This document shows, piece after piece, positions 8,878 to 17,598 of a stretch of 64,000 bases of DNA. The DNA lies in assembly GCF_904848585.1 (NCBI RefSeq), contig NZ_CAJHCR010000002.1, forward strand, positions 682,001 through 746,000, given 5' to 3'. Position 1 is the first letter of the stretch. Every line of letters begins with the position of its first letter. The notes beneath the pieces are model-generated. The model searched no databases. It saw nothing but the letters and a program-made list of their open reading frames with translations, and was not told the origin of the DNA. The position numbers and the translations under genes are program-made. Source of the stretch: Paraburkholderia kirstenboschensis. Its GTDB lineage: Bacteria > Pseudomonadota > Gammaproteobacteria > Burkholderiales > Burkholderiaceae.

Positions 8878-9360
8878 TTGAATTTCGAACACCTTATCCA
8901 GATCAACGACCCGTTGAATCCGTTTGTCGACTCCATGACCCGCGAGCAATTGTGGGAAGGACTCGTGCTGCGCGCCGAACAGCCGCAACTGTTCGTGATT
9001 GGGCTCGACAGTTGCACGATTCTCTCGCGCGAAGGCAACACGCTCGAGAGGGAGTTGCACTATGGCCAGGCCACCGTGCGCGATCGCGTGACGCTGCACG
9101 AAAGCCAGGCCGTGCGCTATGACATCCTGCCGACGGCGGACTATGTCGGCGGCTCGCTGACGATGACCATCGAACAGCCGGATGAACTGCAACTCTTCCT
9201 GCGCTTCGAATACGCGACCACGCTGCCCGTCTCCGACGACCAGGACGCCGTGCAGACGCAGGAGATCGTCAAGTCGGCTTATCGCGAGAACGACATTGAT
9301 ACGGTGCGCCTGATTCGTCAGTACGTGCAGGCGAAACAGGAGCCGGGCTCGCTGCACTGA
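8878..9360 (+). CDS. DUF1857/SRPBCC-like protein
   Basis: 160 residues starting at TTG 8878; the nearby ATG at 8866 runs into a stop, while AGGA lies 9 nt before the TTG. The product begins MNFEHLIQINDPLNPFVDSMTR in part, and the RVTLHESQAVRYDI and SLTMTIEQPDELQLFLRFEY stretches resemble AtaL-like DUF1857 proteins of the START/SRPBCC superfamily. The function is unknown. Placed between osmC and hemP with no obvious operon link. Confidence 0.75.
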   Translation: MNFEHLIQINDPLNPFVDSMTREQLWEGLVLRAEQPQLFVIGLDSCTILSREGNTLERELHYGQATVRDRVTLHESQAVRYDILPTADYVGGSLTMTIEQPDELQLFLRFEYATTLPVSDDQDAVQTQEIVKSAYRENDIDTVRLIRQYVQAKQEPGSLH

Positions 9361-9525
9361 GCTTCCTCTGGCCGCCACCGCGCCACCCGGGCGAATCGTG
9401 ACCGGGCGGGTGCAGGTTCGCTGCGCGCAACAGGCGGCCGTCTTTCATGCGTCGCCGCGTCCTCCACCTCTGCTCTGGTCCGCCTATCGAAAGTTTGAAC
9501 CGATGAATTTCTGCCTCTTGTAAAT

Positions 9526-9545
9526 AGGAATGGTTATCATTTAGA
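9526..9545 (+). promoter_or_regulatory. Fur-box-like operator upstream of hemP
   Basis: The segment containing AATGGTTATCATT matches 10 of 13 positions of the Fur core AATGATAATCATT and lies 35 bp before hemP, as expected for iron-repressed haem uptake genes. Confidence 0.7.
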
Positions 9546-9579
9546 ATTCATCCATCGAATCAAACAACAGCAAAGACGA

Positions 9580-9849
9580 ATGACCGATACCACTCGCACC
9601 TCCACGCTCAGCCTGCGCCGCCCGGCCGCCGCGTTGACGAGCCGCCAGAAGCCTTCGGCAGCCACGGCATCGGCAACGGCCGCCGCAAAGCCTGCAGCCG
9701 ACCGTGCGAACGGATCCGGCGAAACGGCCGAACGGGTAGTGCGCAGCGACGCTTTGCTGCAAGGACATAGTCACATCAGCATTCTGCATAACGGCGAAAC
9801 GTATCAACTGCGCGCCACCCGTTTGGGCAAGCTGATCCTGACCAAGTAA
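9580..9849 (+). CDS. hemP: Haemin uptake protein HemP
   Basis: 89 residues: a variable Ala/Thr-rich N-terminal half, then the conserved HemP core, VVRSDALLQGHSHISILHNG and YQLRATRLGKLILTK. HemP/HmuP proteins in Burkholderia relatives are needed for expression of the haem receptor operon. Here hemP stands alone, with no receptor or hmu genes nearby, so it would act in trans. The Fur-box-like element implies induction by iron starvation. A candidate small RNA follows within 30 bp. Confidence 0.93.
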   Translation: MTDTTRTSTLSLRRPAAALTSRQKPSAATASATAAAKPAADRANGSGETAERVVRSDALLQGHSHISILHNGETYQLRATRLGKLILTK

Positions 9850-9865
9850 CGACGAACGAGATTTC

Positions 9866-9999
9866 AGTACCGGGTATTGTGGGGACCACCTCCCAGAGAG
9901 GTGTTGGGCATTAGCCAGCCACGACGGCTTGCACGTGAGAACTAGACCCCTTCGTGCAGACACCAAGCCAGCCGTCGCAGCCAGCCAGGCCGCTTTTTT
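9866..9999 (+). ncRNA. Probable iron-responsive small RNA downstream of hemP (BrrF-like)
   Basis: The gap after hemP folds into ordered structure. A 6-bp hairpin (CACCTC 9887-9892 with GAGGTG 9898-9903) is followed by a long stem: GACGGCTT-GCACG (9923-9935) pairs with CGTGC (9953-9957), AAGCC (9965-9969) and GCCGTC (9971-9976), then a run of six T ends at 9999. It has no coding potential. From memory, Burkholderia cenocepacia has a Fur-regulated, RyhB-like small RNA named BrrF in an iron-regulated context; the position just after Fur-linked hemP fits that. The identity and 5' end are inferred, not verified. Confidence 0.5.
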
Positions 10000-10050
10000 G
10001 GTTCCCGCCCATGCGGACACGAAACGCCGTGTACCGTCATGCCAATGAAA

Positions 10051-10090
10051 AAGCCGTGGAGACGATGTCGTCTCCACGGCTTCTGTTTTT
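10051..10090. terminator. Bidirectional terminator between hemP/sRNA and ftrD
   Basis: A perfect 15-bp stem (AAGCCGTGGAGACGA with TCGTCTCCACGGCTT, 2-nt apical gap) is flanked by T on the right and A on the left, so it can end transcripts from both directions. Confidence 0.9.
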
Positions 10091-10160
10091 GTGTCGGGTG
10101 GTGTCGGGCGGTGTTGGGCAAGCGAGTGCCCCGAAACGAGTAGCCGCCCCTCCCGCGCGC

Positions 10161-11567
10161 CTACTTCGAGGCCCAGCCCCAGAACATCAGCCACCAGGCG
10201 CTGTCGACCACGGCGAGCGCAGCGGCAAACCACAGCATTGCGAGGCCGCGTTGAACGAAGCGCTCGCTGTAGCGCCGCGTGACGAGCCACGCAAGCCATG
10301 CGCTCCAGAGATTGGCGATCGCCAGAATCGCGATGCGCAGATCGGAAGCCCACCACAGCGGCACGTGCTCGGCGCGCAACAGCGACAGCGTAGTGGCCGA
10401 CAAGCCAAGGAACACGCCCGCGCCTGCAATCGGAATCAGCCCTTGCGTCAGATGATGCAGACGCACGCTGCTGAAGCGCCCGAGCATGCGCGTCGCGCCC
10501 GTCATCAGGACGAGTAGCGCAGTGCCGTAGACGAGCGCCGTCGCGAGGATGTAGCCGATCACCATCGTGCCGTCGAGCCACGAGAACACGTCGTTCTGTT
10601 CAGGGTAATGCGTGAACAGGAACCAAGGCGCGTTCGTATCCAGCGGCCAGGTGATGTCGTGATCGACGAGCCACGTCGCGAAGAACATCTTCAGGTTGAT
10701 GAACCAGCGCGAAGCCGTCCAGTGAAATGCGCCAATCGCGATACCGAGCAGGCCGTACAGGATCAGCGCGGTGTCCCATGGGTTCGCCTGCTTGTCGCCG
10801 AGCTGCACGACTTCCGACGACGGCGCGCGCCACGTGAGCGCAATCGCGTCGCGGTGGCCGCTGCAACGTCCGCACATATGGCAGTCGGACGCTCCCTTCA
10901 TGTTGCGCAACGGCACGAGCGGTGCGCAATTGATCGGAATCACGCGATGCCCGTGTTCGCCGTTCTTGTACGAGCGGCGCCACGCGTCTTCATCGACTTT
11001 GTAGTGGAACGGCGCGAGGCGCGCCAGAAGCGAAAAAACCCCGTTCACGGGGCAGAGGTATTTGCACCAGACGCGCTTCTCCCGCCCGTACAGCAGGCCG
11101 ATCACAATGGCCGCCAACGTCGAGCCGCCGAGCACCAGCAGCACCGCTTTCGGGTACTGGTAGACGCTCACCATCTGACCGTAGATGGTCGTGATGCCGA
11201 ACGCGACGAAAGGCCAGCCGCCCCAGCGCATCCAGTGAGGAATCGCCTTGCCGCGACCGTGCTTGCTGGCAAATTCCGCGAGCGCGCCTTCGGGGCACAG
11301 CACGCCGCACCAGACGCGGCCGAGCATCACCATCGACAGCAGCACGAACGGCCACCAGATGCCCCAGAACACGAATTGGGCCGCAAGCGTCAGGTTGTTC
11401 CACAAATGCGCGCTGTCATCCGGCAGCGGCATCACGGCCGGAACGAGGATCAGCAACGCATACACCGTCACCACGACCCACTGGATACCGCGGATCGCTG
11501 AACCGTGACGCTGCATCCACTGCCCGGCCGCGGCGAGACGCCCCGGGCGGGTCATCAGCGTACTCAT
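10161..11567 (-). CDS. ftrD: FtrD-like membrane polyferredoxin of the ferrous iron transporter
   Basis: 468-residue membrane protein with several transmembrane segments and Cys motifs in the cytoplasmic loops: WCGVLCP (~87-91), WCKYLCPVNG (~168-172) and CHMCGRCSGH (~229-235) for Fe-S clusters. In FtrABCD systems this NapH/RnfC-like subunit is thought to pass electrons across the membrane during iron uptake. Last gene of the four-gene operon; its start overlaps the end of ftrC by 4 nt (ATGA type), suggesting coupled translation. Confidence 0.88.
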   Translation of the reverse strand: MSTLMTRPGRLAAAGQWMQRHGSAIRGIQWVVVTVYALLILVPAVMPLPDDSAHLWNNLTLAAQFVFWGIWWPFVLLSMVMLGRVWCGVLCPEGALAEFASKHGRGKAIPHWMRWGGWPFVAFGITTIYGQMVSVYQYPKAVLLVLGGSTLAAIVIGLLYGREKRVWCKYLCPVNGVFSLLARLAPFHYKVDEDAWRRSYKNGEHGHRVIPINCAPLVPLRNMKGASDCHMCGRCSGHRDAIALTWRAPSSEVVQLGDKQANPWDTALILYGLLGIAIGAFHWTASRWFINLKMFFATWLVDHDITWPLDTNAPWFLFTHYPEQNDVFSWLDGTMVIGYILATALVYGTALLVLMTGATRMLGRFSSVRLHHLTQGLIPIAGAGVFLGLSATTLSLLRAEHVPLWWASDLRIAILAIANLWSAWLAWLVTRRYSERFVQRGLAMLWFAAALAVVDSAWWLMFWGWASK

Positions 11568-12412
11568 GCTGCGCGCCCTGCCGCTTGTTGCGCTGGCTTG
11601 CGGTTGGCACGGCGCAGCAGCAGATAAACCACTGCCCAGTACACTGCATACGCAATCAGGTTCATCAGCGCGGGATGCGCGCGATAACCGGTGAGCGTCG
11701 CGACGAGCGAGCCGAAGGTGCTCGAATCATCGAGCACGGCCGACGTGTTCCACATCTGGTCGACGATGGTCGGCAGGAATTCCTTGTCGATCAGCTTATC
11801 GACGCCCGTTTGAAAGAGCCCCGCGCCGAGGAACAGCAGCATGATTTCCGTGACGCGGAAAAAGAGCCGCCACGAGAAGAACTTACCGCCCAGCTGCAGC
11901 ATGTAGAACGTGAGCAATGCGAGAGCGAGGCCGATCACGACCGCGAGCATCTGGTTGGTATCCACGTGACCGGACTGACCGAAGCCGAGGCCGTACAGGA
12001 AAATCACAGTCTCGCTGCCTTCGCGGGCGATCGCCAGAGCCACGAGCACCGCCACGCCCCACCAGTTCGAGTCACGCTGGCTCTGTTGCAGCGACCGTTC
12101 CATGTCGCGTTTCAGCGAGCGGCCGTGCTGCTTCATCCACAGAACCATTTGCACGATCAGCACGCAGGCGACCAGCACCATTGCGGTCTGGAAATAGTCC
12201 TGCGCGTCGCCGGAGAGCACCTCGGTAAAGCCGACGAGCGCCGCGCCGAGCGCTACCGCTGCAATCAGGCCCGCCACGACGCCGCCCCACAGGTACGGCA
12301 AACCGCGGCGCGCATCGTCGTCGCCATTTTTCAGCCACGCGTACAGGATGCCGACGACCAGCAATGCCTCGACACTTTCCCGCCACACGATGAATAGAAT
12401 CTGACCCATCAA
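11564..12412 (-). CDS. ftrC: FTR1-family iron permease
   Basis: 282-residue, multi-span iron permease. Both Fe-binding REXXE motifs are present: RESVE at ~11-15 and REGSE at ~130-134. In bacteria the protein works with a periplasmic P19 protein and a cupredoxin that oxidises Fe(II) for transport. Second-last gene of the operon. A very long frame on the opposite strand is only a shadow of its codon pattern. Confidence 0.93.
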   Translation of the reverse strand: MMGQILFIVWRESVEALLVVGILYAWLKNGDDDARRGLPYLWGGVVAGLIAAVALGAALVGFTEVLSGDAQDYFQTAMVLVACVLIVQMVLWMKQHGRSLKRDMERSLQQSQRDSNWWGVAVLVALAIAREGSETVIFLYGLGFGQSGHVDTNQMLAVVIGLALALLTFYMLQLGGKFFSWRLFFRVTEIMLLFLGAGLFQTGVDKLIDKEFLPTIVDQMWNTSAVLDDSSTFGSLVATLTGYRAHPALMNLIAYAVYWAVVYLLLRRANRKPAQQAAGRAA

Positions 12413-12489
12413 GGACTCCCTTCAGCTCTGCAACTGCTCTTGCGAGTGCGAGCGGCCCGAGGCCTTCGCGCCCGCCTCAAAAACCACTG

Positions 12490-12822
12490 CTACTTCGCGA
12501 CGATCACGCCCTGCGCCTGCTGGTGAAAATCGTCGAAAAACTTGTACTCGCCGGGTTCCAGCGGAGCGATCACGACGAAAGAATCCGCGCCTGGCGCGAG
12601 GACTTTTTCCTTGCGCAACTGGACGCTTTCGAACTCGGCCGCGCCCTTGCCCGTATTGCGCACCTCGATCTTGATACGCTGCCCCGCCGGCACTTCGATG
12701 CGCGCGGGAGTCAGCTTGCCGTCGTTCATTTCGAGCTTGAAAGTGGGCAGATCGGCTGCATGCGCCGCGCCCGCCAGCAAAATCGACGAGGCAAGTACAG
12801 CGATCTTTCGATTAATTGTCAT
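12490..12822 (-). CDS. ftrB: Periplasmic cupredoxin FtrB
   Basis: 110 residues from ATG 12822, with a signal peptide ending AGAAHA-ADLP. The EfeO/cupredoxin-like fold is recognised from TPARIEVPAGQRIKIEVRN and the C-terminal EPGEYKFFDDFHQQAQG. In FtrABCD this protein is proposed to oxidise Fe(II) in the periplasm before import through FtrC. The classical type 1 copper ligand set is not fully obvious; Met and His residues could serve. It lies between ftrA and ftrC. Confidence 0.85.
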   Translation of the reverse strand: MTINRKIAVLASSILLAGAAHAADLPTFKLEMNDGKLTPARIEVPAGQRIKIEVRNTGKGAAEFESVQLRKEKVLAPGADSFVVIAPLEPGEYKFFDDFHQQAQGVIVAK

Positions 12823-12940
12823 TGGCGTTTCCAGAAAACGCGGCGCGAGGCGTGGAGTCCGCGCGCCGCCTGCTGCATTCATTCACCTGTCACGCGTTGC
12901 TCGCATACTGCCAGGTGACGAGCTGCGACGATCGTGGAGA

Positions 12941-13489
12941 TCAGTACCCGCCCTTCTTGCCGATGCCGGCGAACGTGAAGTCGTATTCAAGCGTGATCGG
13001 CTTGAACCACGGACCCACGCCAGTTTCCTTGTCGACGTGGCGGCCAAACGCCATGTGGCCGGTTTGCATCGGCGCTTCGACGATCATCTTCAGGTGATAC
13101 TTGCCGGGGCCTTGCAGCTTGACGTTGTCGCCGTAGTGCGGGCCGTCGTTGGCGACCATCGCCATCAAGTCGCCCTTTTGTGTCTCTTTCGAACCGGCTT
13201 TCGTCAGTTCGTAGCGCACTTGCAGATACGGCATCCAGTCGCCTTCCGCGAAGCCTGTCGGATTGTTCTTGACTGCGTGGATGTCCGCTTCGAGGTGGAT
13301 GTCCGAATCCGACGCCTTGCGCATCATGCCTTCCGGCTCCATCGTGATCGGCTGCAGGTATACCGCGCCGATTTCCATGCCGCCCTGAATCTGCTGCTTG
13401 CCGATCGGATATTCAGCGGCTGTTGCCGAAAGAGCCGCCACAGCCGCAGCCGCGGCTACGCCGCCACGCACAAATGAAGAAATCCGCAT
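12941..13489 (-). CDS. ftrA: P19-family periplasmic iron-binding protein FtrA
   Basis: 182 residues with a signal peptide (cleavage near SATAAEYPIG). The Tp34/P19 domain includes IGAVYLQPITMEPEGMM, DIHLEADIHA and a MQTGHMAFGRH segment; the Met and His residues are metal ligands in the family. It binds Fe (and Cu) in the periplasm and hands it to FtrBC. First gene of the ftrABCD operon, with a Fur-box-like sequence ~90 bp upstream. Confidence 0.9.
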   Translation of the reverse strand: MRISSFVRGGVAAAAAVAALSATAAEYPIGKQQIQGGMEIGAVYLQPITMEPEGMMRKASDSDIHLEADIHAVKNNPTGFAEGDWMPYLQVRYELTKAGSKETQKGDLMAMVANDGPHYGDNVKLQGPGKYHLKMIVEAPMQTGHMAFGRHVDKETGVGPWFKPITLEYDFTFAGIGKKGGY

Positions 13490-13579
13490 TGAAACTCCTT
13501 GTTTTTATCAGACTCGATTTGATCCCATTGGAACAGTGCGTCGGGCGACAAACCGAAGCAGATCGCATAGTTGAACGTT

Positions 13580-13598
13580 AATGCGAACCATTCTCAAT
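13580..13598 (-). promoter_or_regulatory. Fur-box-like operator upstream of ftrA
   Basis: Read on the minus strand, ATTGAGAATGGTTCGCATT resembles the Fur consensus and lies 91 bp upstream of the ftrA start, indicating iron repression of ftrABCD. Confidence 0.7.
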
Positions 13599-13714
13599 AT
13601 TGGTCGAGTTTATCATCTCTCGCCTGCCGGAACAAATACGAACGCACGCCAAGCCTTATGCCAGCAGGGTCTTAAGGGTGTCTTAAGAAACGACGTGTGG
13701 GGATGAGGCGGCAG

Positions 13715-13779
13715 ATGGCCGGCGGTTTCCTCGGTGGTTTTGTCGGCGGTTTATCGGCGGTTTTGGCGGCCTGTCGGCG
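13715..13779. repeat. Short imperfect TCGGCGGTTTT-type repeats
   Basis: Four to five degenerate copies of an ~11-12 bp unit resembling TCGGCGGTTTT follow each other between the ftr promoter region and uvrB. The rest of the 359-bp gap 13490-13848 holds the Fur box and the uvrB terminator; no gene was seen. Confidence 0.5.
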
Positions 13780-13805
13780 AAAATAAGGCGCGGCATTGCC
13801 GCGCC
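13780..13805 (-). terminator. Intrinsic terminator of uvrB
   Basis: On the minus strand an 8-bp stem GGCGCGGC / GCCGCGCC with a 3-nt loop is followed by TTATTTT, 44 bp after the uvrB stop codon. Confidence 0.75.
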
Positions 13806-13848
13806 CTTGCGTTGGAACCACACTGCTTCGCTGCATAGTGCTGCCGTT

Positions 13849-15942
13849 TTACTCGACGCCGGATACGTGATCACCGACGTTCGCCCCGAACACGCGCTGA
13901 CGCAGCAACGCCAGCTGGTCGCGCGTTTGAGCGGCCTTCTCGAACTCGAGGTTCTTCGCGTGCTCCATCATCTGTTTTTCGAGGCGCTTGAGTTCCCTGG
14001 CAAGCTGCTTCTCGGACATGTCCTCGAATTTCGCGCGCGTTTGCTGTTCCTTCAGCTCGGCGCGGGCGTCGTCGACGTTGTACACGCCGTCGATAATGTC
14101 GCGGATGCGCTTCACCACGCCGCGCGGCGTAATGCCGCGTTCGAGGTTGAAGGCAATCTGCTTGGCGCGCCGCCGCTCGGTTTCGTCGATGGCGCGGCGC
14201 ATTGAATCCGTCACCTTGTCCGCATACAGAATGGCCTTGCCGTTCACGTTGCGCGCCGCCCGGCCGATGGTCTGAATCAGCGAGCGCTCTGCGCGCAGAA
14301 AGCCTTCCTTGTCCGCGTCGAGAATCGCGACGAGCGACACTTCCGGAATATCCAGACCTTCGCGCAGCAGGTTGATACCGACGAGCACGTCGAAAGTACC
14401 CAACCGCAGGTCGCGGATGATCTCGACGCGCTCTACCGTGTCGATGTCGCTATGCAGATAGCGCACCTTGACGCCGTGGTCGCTGAGAAACTCTGTCAAT
14501 TGCTCGGCCATGCGCTTGGTCAGCACGGTCACCAGCACGCGGTCGCCCGCCTTCACGCGCTCGTTGATCTCGGCGAGCACGTCGTCGACCTGGCTGCGCG
14601 CGGGGCGCACCTCGATTTCCGGATCGACGAGCCCGGTCGGACGCACCAGTTGCTCCGCCACCTGGCCCGAGGTCTTCTTTTCGTAGTCTGCCGGCGTGGC
14701 CGACACGAACACGACCTGGCGCATCTTGCGCTCGAACTCGTTGAACTTCAGCGGCCGGTTGTCGAGCGCCGAAGGCAGACGGAAACCGTAGTCCACCAAA
14801 TTTTCCTTACGCGCCCGGTCGCCGTTGTACATGCCGTTCAACTGGCCGATCAGCACGTGCGATTCGTCGAGCAGCATGAGCGCGTCCGACGGCAAGTAAT
14901 CGACCAGCGTGGGCGGCGGCTCGCCGGGCGCCGCGCCCGAAAAGTGCCGCGAATAATTTTCGATGCCTTTGCAGAAACCCAGCTCCTGCAGCATCTCCAG
15001 GTCGAACCGGGTGCGCTGTTCGAGCCGTTGCGCTTCGACCAGCTTGCCTTCGCTATAGAAGAATTCCAGCCGCTCGCGCAGCTCTGCCTTGATCGTTTCG
15101 ACCGCGCGCACGACGGTGTCGCGCGGCGTCACATAGTGCGACGACGGATAGACGGTGAAACGCGGAATTTTCTGACGCACCCGTCCGGTGAGCGGATCGA
15201 AGAGTTGCAGCGTTTCGACTTCGTCGTCGAACAATTCGACGCGCACCGCCATTTCCGCATGTTCGGCCGGGAAGATGTCGATGGTATCGCCTCGTACGCG
15301 GAACGAGCCGCGCTGGAAGTCCGCCTCGTTGCGGTTGTACTGCATCGCGATCAGACGCGCGATGATGTCGCGCTGGCCGAGCTTGTCGCCCGTGCGCAGC
15401 GTAAGAATCATCTGGTGGTATTCGGACGGATTACCGATACCGTAAATTGCCGACACGGTCGCGACGATCACCACGTCGCGCCGCTCCATCAGGCTCTTCG
15501 TGGCCGACAGGCGCATCTGCTCGATGTGTTCGTTGATCGACGAGTCTTTCTCGATGAACAGATCGCGCTGCGGCACGTACGCTTCCGGCTGATAGTAGTC
15601 GTAGTACGAAACGAAGTATTCGACCGCATTGCGCGGAAAGAACTCGCGGAATTCCGAGTAAAGCTGCGCGGCAAGCGTCTTGTTCGGTGCGAACACAATG
15701 GCCGGACGCCCGAGCCGCGCGATCGTGTTGGCCATCGTGAAGGTCTTGCCCGACCCCGTCACGCCGAGCAGCGTTTGGAACGAGAGGCCGTCCTCGACGC
15801 CTTCGACGAGCGTCTCGATCGCCGTTGGCTGGTCGCCGGCGGGCGGATAGGGCTGATAGAGCTGGAACGGCGAGCCTTCGAAGCGGACGAATCTGGATTC
15901 GTCGAGCGTGTCGTCGGCTTCGGTCAAATGTTGTTCGGACAT
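13849..15942 (-). CDS. uvrB: Excinuclease ABC subunit B
   Basis: DNA-damage recognition helicase of nucleotide excision repair, acting with UvrA and UvrC. From ATG 15942 there are 697 residues; an in-frame TTG at 15966 is an alternative, but it would lie almost on the -10-like TAGAAT (15974-15979). Features in order: Walker A GVTGSGKT, the beta-hairpin around [13 protein letters not shown], the helicase motif DESHV, motif VI region QTIGRAARN, and a C-terminal UVR domain for UvrC binding ([12 protein letters not shown]). Divergent from the aromatic aminotransferase. No LexA box was seen. Confidence 0.97.
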   Translation of the reverse strand: MSEQHLTEADDTLDESRFVRFEGSPFQLYQPYPPAGDQPTAIETLVEGVEDGLSFQTLLGVTGSGKTFTMANTIARLGRPAIVFAPNKTLAAQLYSEFREFFPRNAVEYFVSYYDYYQPEAYVPQRDLFIEKDSSINEHIEQMRLSATKSLMERRDVVIVATVSAIYGIGNPSEYHQMILTLRTGDKLGQRDIIARLIAMQYNRNEADFQRGSFRVRGDTIDIFPAEHAEMAVRVELFDDEVETLQLFDPLTGRVRQKIPRFTVYPSSHYVTPRDTVVRAVETIKAELRERLEFFYSEGKLVEAQRLEQRTRFDLEMLQELGFCKGIENYSRHFSGAAPGEPPPTLVDYLPSDALMLLDESHVLIGQLNGMYNGDRARKENLVDYGFRLPSALDNRPLKFNEFERKMRQVVFVSATPADYEKKTSGQVAEQLVRPTGLVDPEIEVRPARSQVDDVLAEINERVKAGDRVLVTVLTKRMAEQLTEFLSDHGVKVRYLHSDIDTVERVEIIRDLRLGTFDVLVGINLLREGLDIPEVSLVAILDADKEGFLRAERSLIQTIGRAARNVNGKAILYADKVTDSMRRAIDETERRRAKQIAFNLERGITPRGVVKRIRDIIDGVYNVDDARAELKEQQTRAKFEDMSEKQLARELKRLEKQMMEHAKNLEFEKAAQTRDQLALLRQRVFGANVGDHVSGVE

Positions 15943-16143
15943 GGGGGCGGCAGCGGCCTTAGGCAAAAAACTATTCTAACGGGTTGCATGGAGATGGACC
16001 GGCGACGGACTAAGCGGATCTGCGTAGGCTGGCAGCGCGGTGTGATGCGGTCGGCTTCAGTCATTTAGCGACGGCCTGCCCGTTTTTCAAGCAAATAAGT
16101 CCGGCAAGGGGCGTTCTCGTCCGAAAAACGTTCGTAGATTCGT

Positions 16144-16149
16144 TACAAT
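16144..16149 (+). promoter_or_regulatory. Likely -10 element (TACAAT) for the aminotransferase gene
   Basis: TACAAT at 16144-16149 is the best -10 match in the 336-bp divergent gap and lies 130 bp before the start codon. No convincing -35 was found, so the call is tentative. Nothing else recognisable is in the gap. Confidence 0.35.
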
Positions 16150-16278
16150 GCGAAGTTGCGCTCGCTTGCGGCTGTCCGCGTTCTGCATCATCCGGCGTTT
16201 GCGTTTTGCATTAAACGCAGCCGGCACGGTCGCGCATGCTCGTAGCTGCCCTCTTTTCACTACTGCTGCCCACCCACC

Positions 16279-17478
16279 ATGTCTCTGTTCTCCGCCGTCG
16301 AACTTGCTCCCCGCGACCCGATTCTGGGCCTGAACGAAGCCTTCAACGCCGACACGCGTACCACCAAGGTCAACCTCGGCGTTGGCGTGTATTTCAACGA
16401 AGAAGGCAAGATTCCGCTGCTGCGCGCCGTGCGCGATGCGGAAAAGGCACGTGTCGAAGCCGCGTTGCCGCGCGGCTATCTGCCGATCGAAGGCATTGCC
16501 GCATACGACGCAGCCGTGCAAAAGCTGCTGCTCGGCAACGATTCGCCGCTGATCGCCGCGGGCCGCGTCGTGACGGCGCAAGCACTGGGCGGCACGGGCG
16601 CGCTGAAAATCGGCGCGGACTTCCTGAAGCGTCTGAACCCGAGCGCCAAGGTCGCGATCAGCGACCCGAGCTGGGAAAACCACCGCGCACTGTTCGAAGC
16701 CGCGGGCTTCGAAGTGGTGTCGTATCCGTATTACGACGCGCACACTCACGGCGTGAATTTCGACGGCATGTTGAGCGCGCTGAACAGCTACGCAGCGGGC
16801 ACGGTCGTCGTGTTGCACGCGTGCTGCCATAACCCGACCGGCGTGGACCTGACCGTCGATCAGTGGAAGCAGATCGTCGAGGTCGTCAAGGCGCGCAATC
16901 TGGTGCCGTTCCTCGACATCGCCTATCAGGGCTTTGGCGACAACATCGAAGCGGATGCTGCGGCCGTGCGCCTCTTCGCGACCTCCGAGCTGAACGTGTT
17001 CGTCTCGTCGTCGTTCTCGAAGTCGTTCTCGCTGTACGGCGAGCGTATCGGCGCACTGTCCATCATCACCGGCAGCAAGGAAGAAGCTACTCGCGTGTTG
17101 TCGCAACTCAAGCGCGTGATCCGCACGAACTACTCGAACCCGCCGACGCATGGCGGTTCGGTGGTCGCCGCGGTGCTCGCGTCGCCGGAACTGCGCGCCA
17201 CGTGGGAAACGGAACTGGCGGAAATGCGTGACCGGATTCGCGCAATGCGCAATGGCCTGGTCGAACGCCTGAAGGCAAGCGGCGTGGATCGCGACTTCAG
17301 CTTCGTGAATGCGCAGCGCGGCATGTTCTCGTACTCGGGCCTGACCGCGCCGCAAGTGGACCGTCTGCGCGAAGAGTTCGGCATTTATGCCGTCGGCACG
17401 GGCCGCATTTGCGTCGCTGCATTGAATACGCGCAACCTCGACGTGGTGGCCAACGCGGTTGCCCACGTGTTGAAGTAA
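16279..17478 (+). CDS. tyrB: Aspartate/aromatic amino acid aminotransferase
   Basis: PLP-dependent class I aminotransferase of 399 residues, family Ialpha (AspC/TyrB). The PLP lysine lies in SSSFSKSFSLYGER (~246), preceded by HACCHNPTGVD and DIAYQGFGD, with the substrate carboxylate-binding Arg near the C-terminus. It transfers amino groups between aspartate or aromatic amino acids and 2-oxoglutarate. The AspC and TyrB substrate classes cannot be separated safely by eye; the symbol follows usage in related Burkholderiaceae. It ends at a strong terminator. Confidence 0.88.
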   Translation: MSLFSAVELAPRDPILGLNEAFNADTRTTKVNLGVGVYFNEEGKIPLLRAVRDAEKARVEAALPRGYLPIEGIAAYDAAVQKLLLGNDSPLIAAGRVVTAQALGGTGALKIGADFLKRLNPSAKVAISDPSWENHRALFEAAGFEVVSYPYYDAHTHGVNFDGMLSALNSYAAGTVVVLHACCHNPTGVDLTVDQWKQIVEVVKARNLVPFLDIAYQGFGDNIEADAAAVRLFATSELNVFVSSSFSKSFSLYGERIGALSIITGSKEEATRVLSQLKRVIRTNYSNPPTHGGSVVAAVLASPELRATWETELAEMRDRIRAMRNGLVERLKASGVDRDFSFVNAQRGMFSYSGLTAPQVDRLREEFGIYAVGTGRICVAALNTRNLDVVANAVAHVLK

Positions 17479-17537
17479 AGCGTTTCGCAAGGCGCGCGGT
17501 GACGTGCGCTTTGGTTGACTCGGTTGAAGCTGAATGT

Positions 17538-17573
17538 AAGAACGGCGCCCCTTCGAGGGCGCCGTTCTTGTTT
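17538..17573 (+). terminator. Intrinsic terminator after the aminotransferase
   Basis: A 13-bp perfect stem (AAGAACGGCGCCC / GGGCGCCGTTCTT) with a 6-nt loop is followed by TGTTT; the flanking A residues also suit the convergent lipase gene. Confidence 0.88.
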
Positions 17574-17598
17574 GGGGACCCCGCGTTGGCGGATGATG

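Noticed and set aside
9866..9999. 6S RNA or tmRNA
   Set aside because: The sequence has neither the 6S open-bubble pattern nor a tRNA-like end; an iron-linked small RNA fits the context better.
11585..12397. 270-codon plus-strand frame opposite ftrC
   Set aside because: Shadow of the FTR1 permease gene; composition is not protein-like.
13715..13779. CRISPR-like repeats
   Set aside because: Units are only ~11-12 bp, imperfect and without spacers of constant length; no cas genes.
14452..16068. Long open frame of 538 codons on the plus strand opposite uvrB
   Set aside because: Antisense shadow of a strongly conserved gene in GC-rich DNA; no start signal and Arg/His/Gln-rich composition typical of reversed codons.
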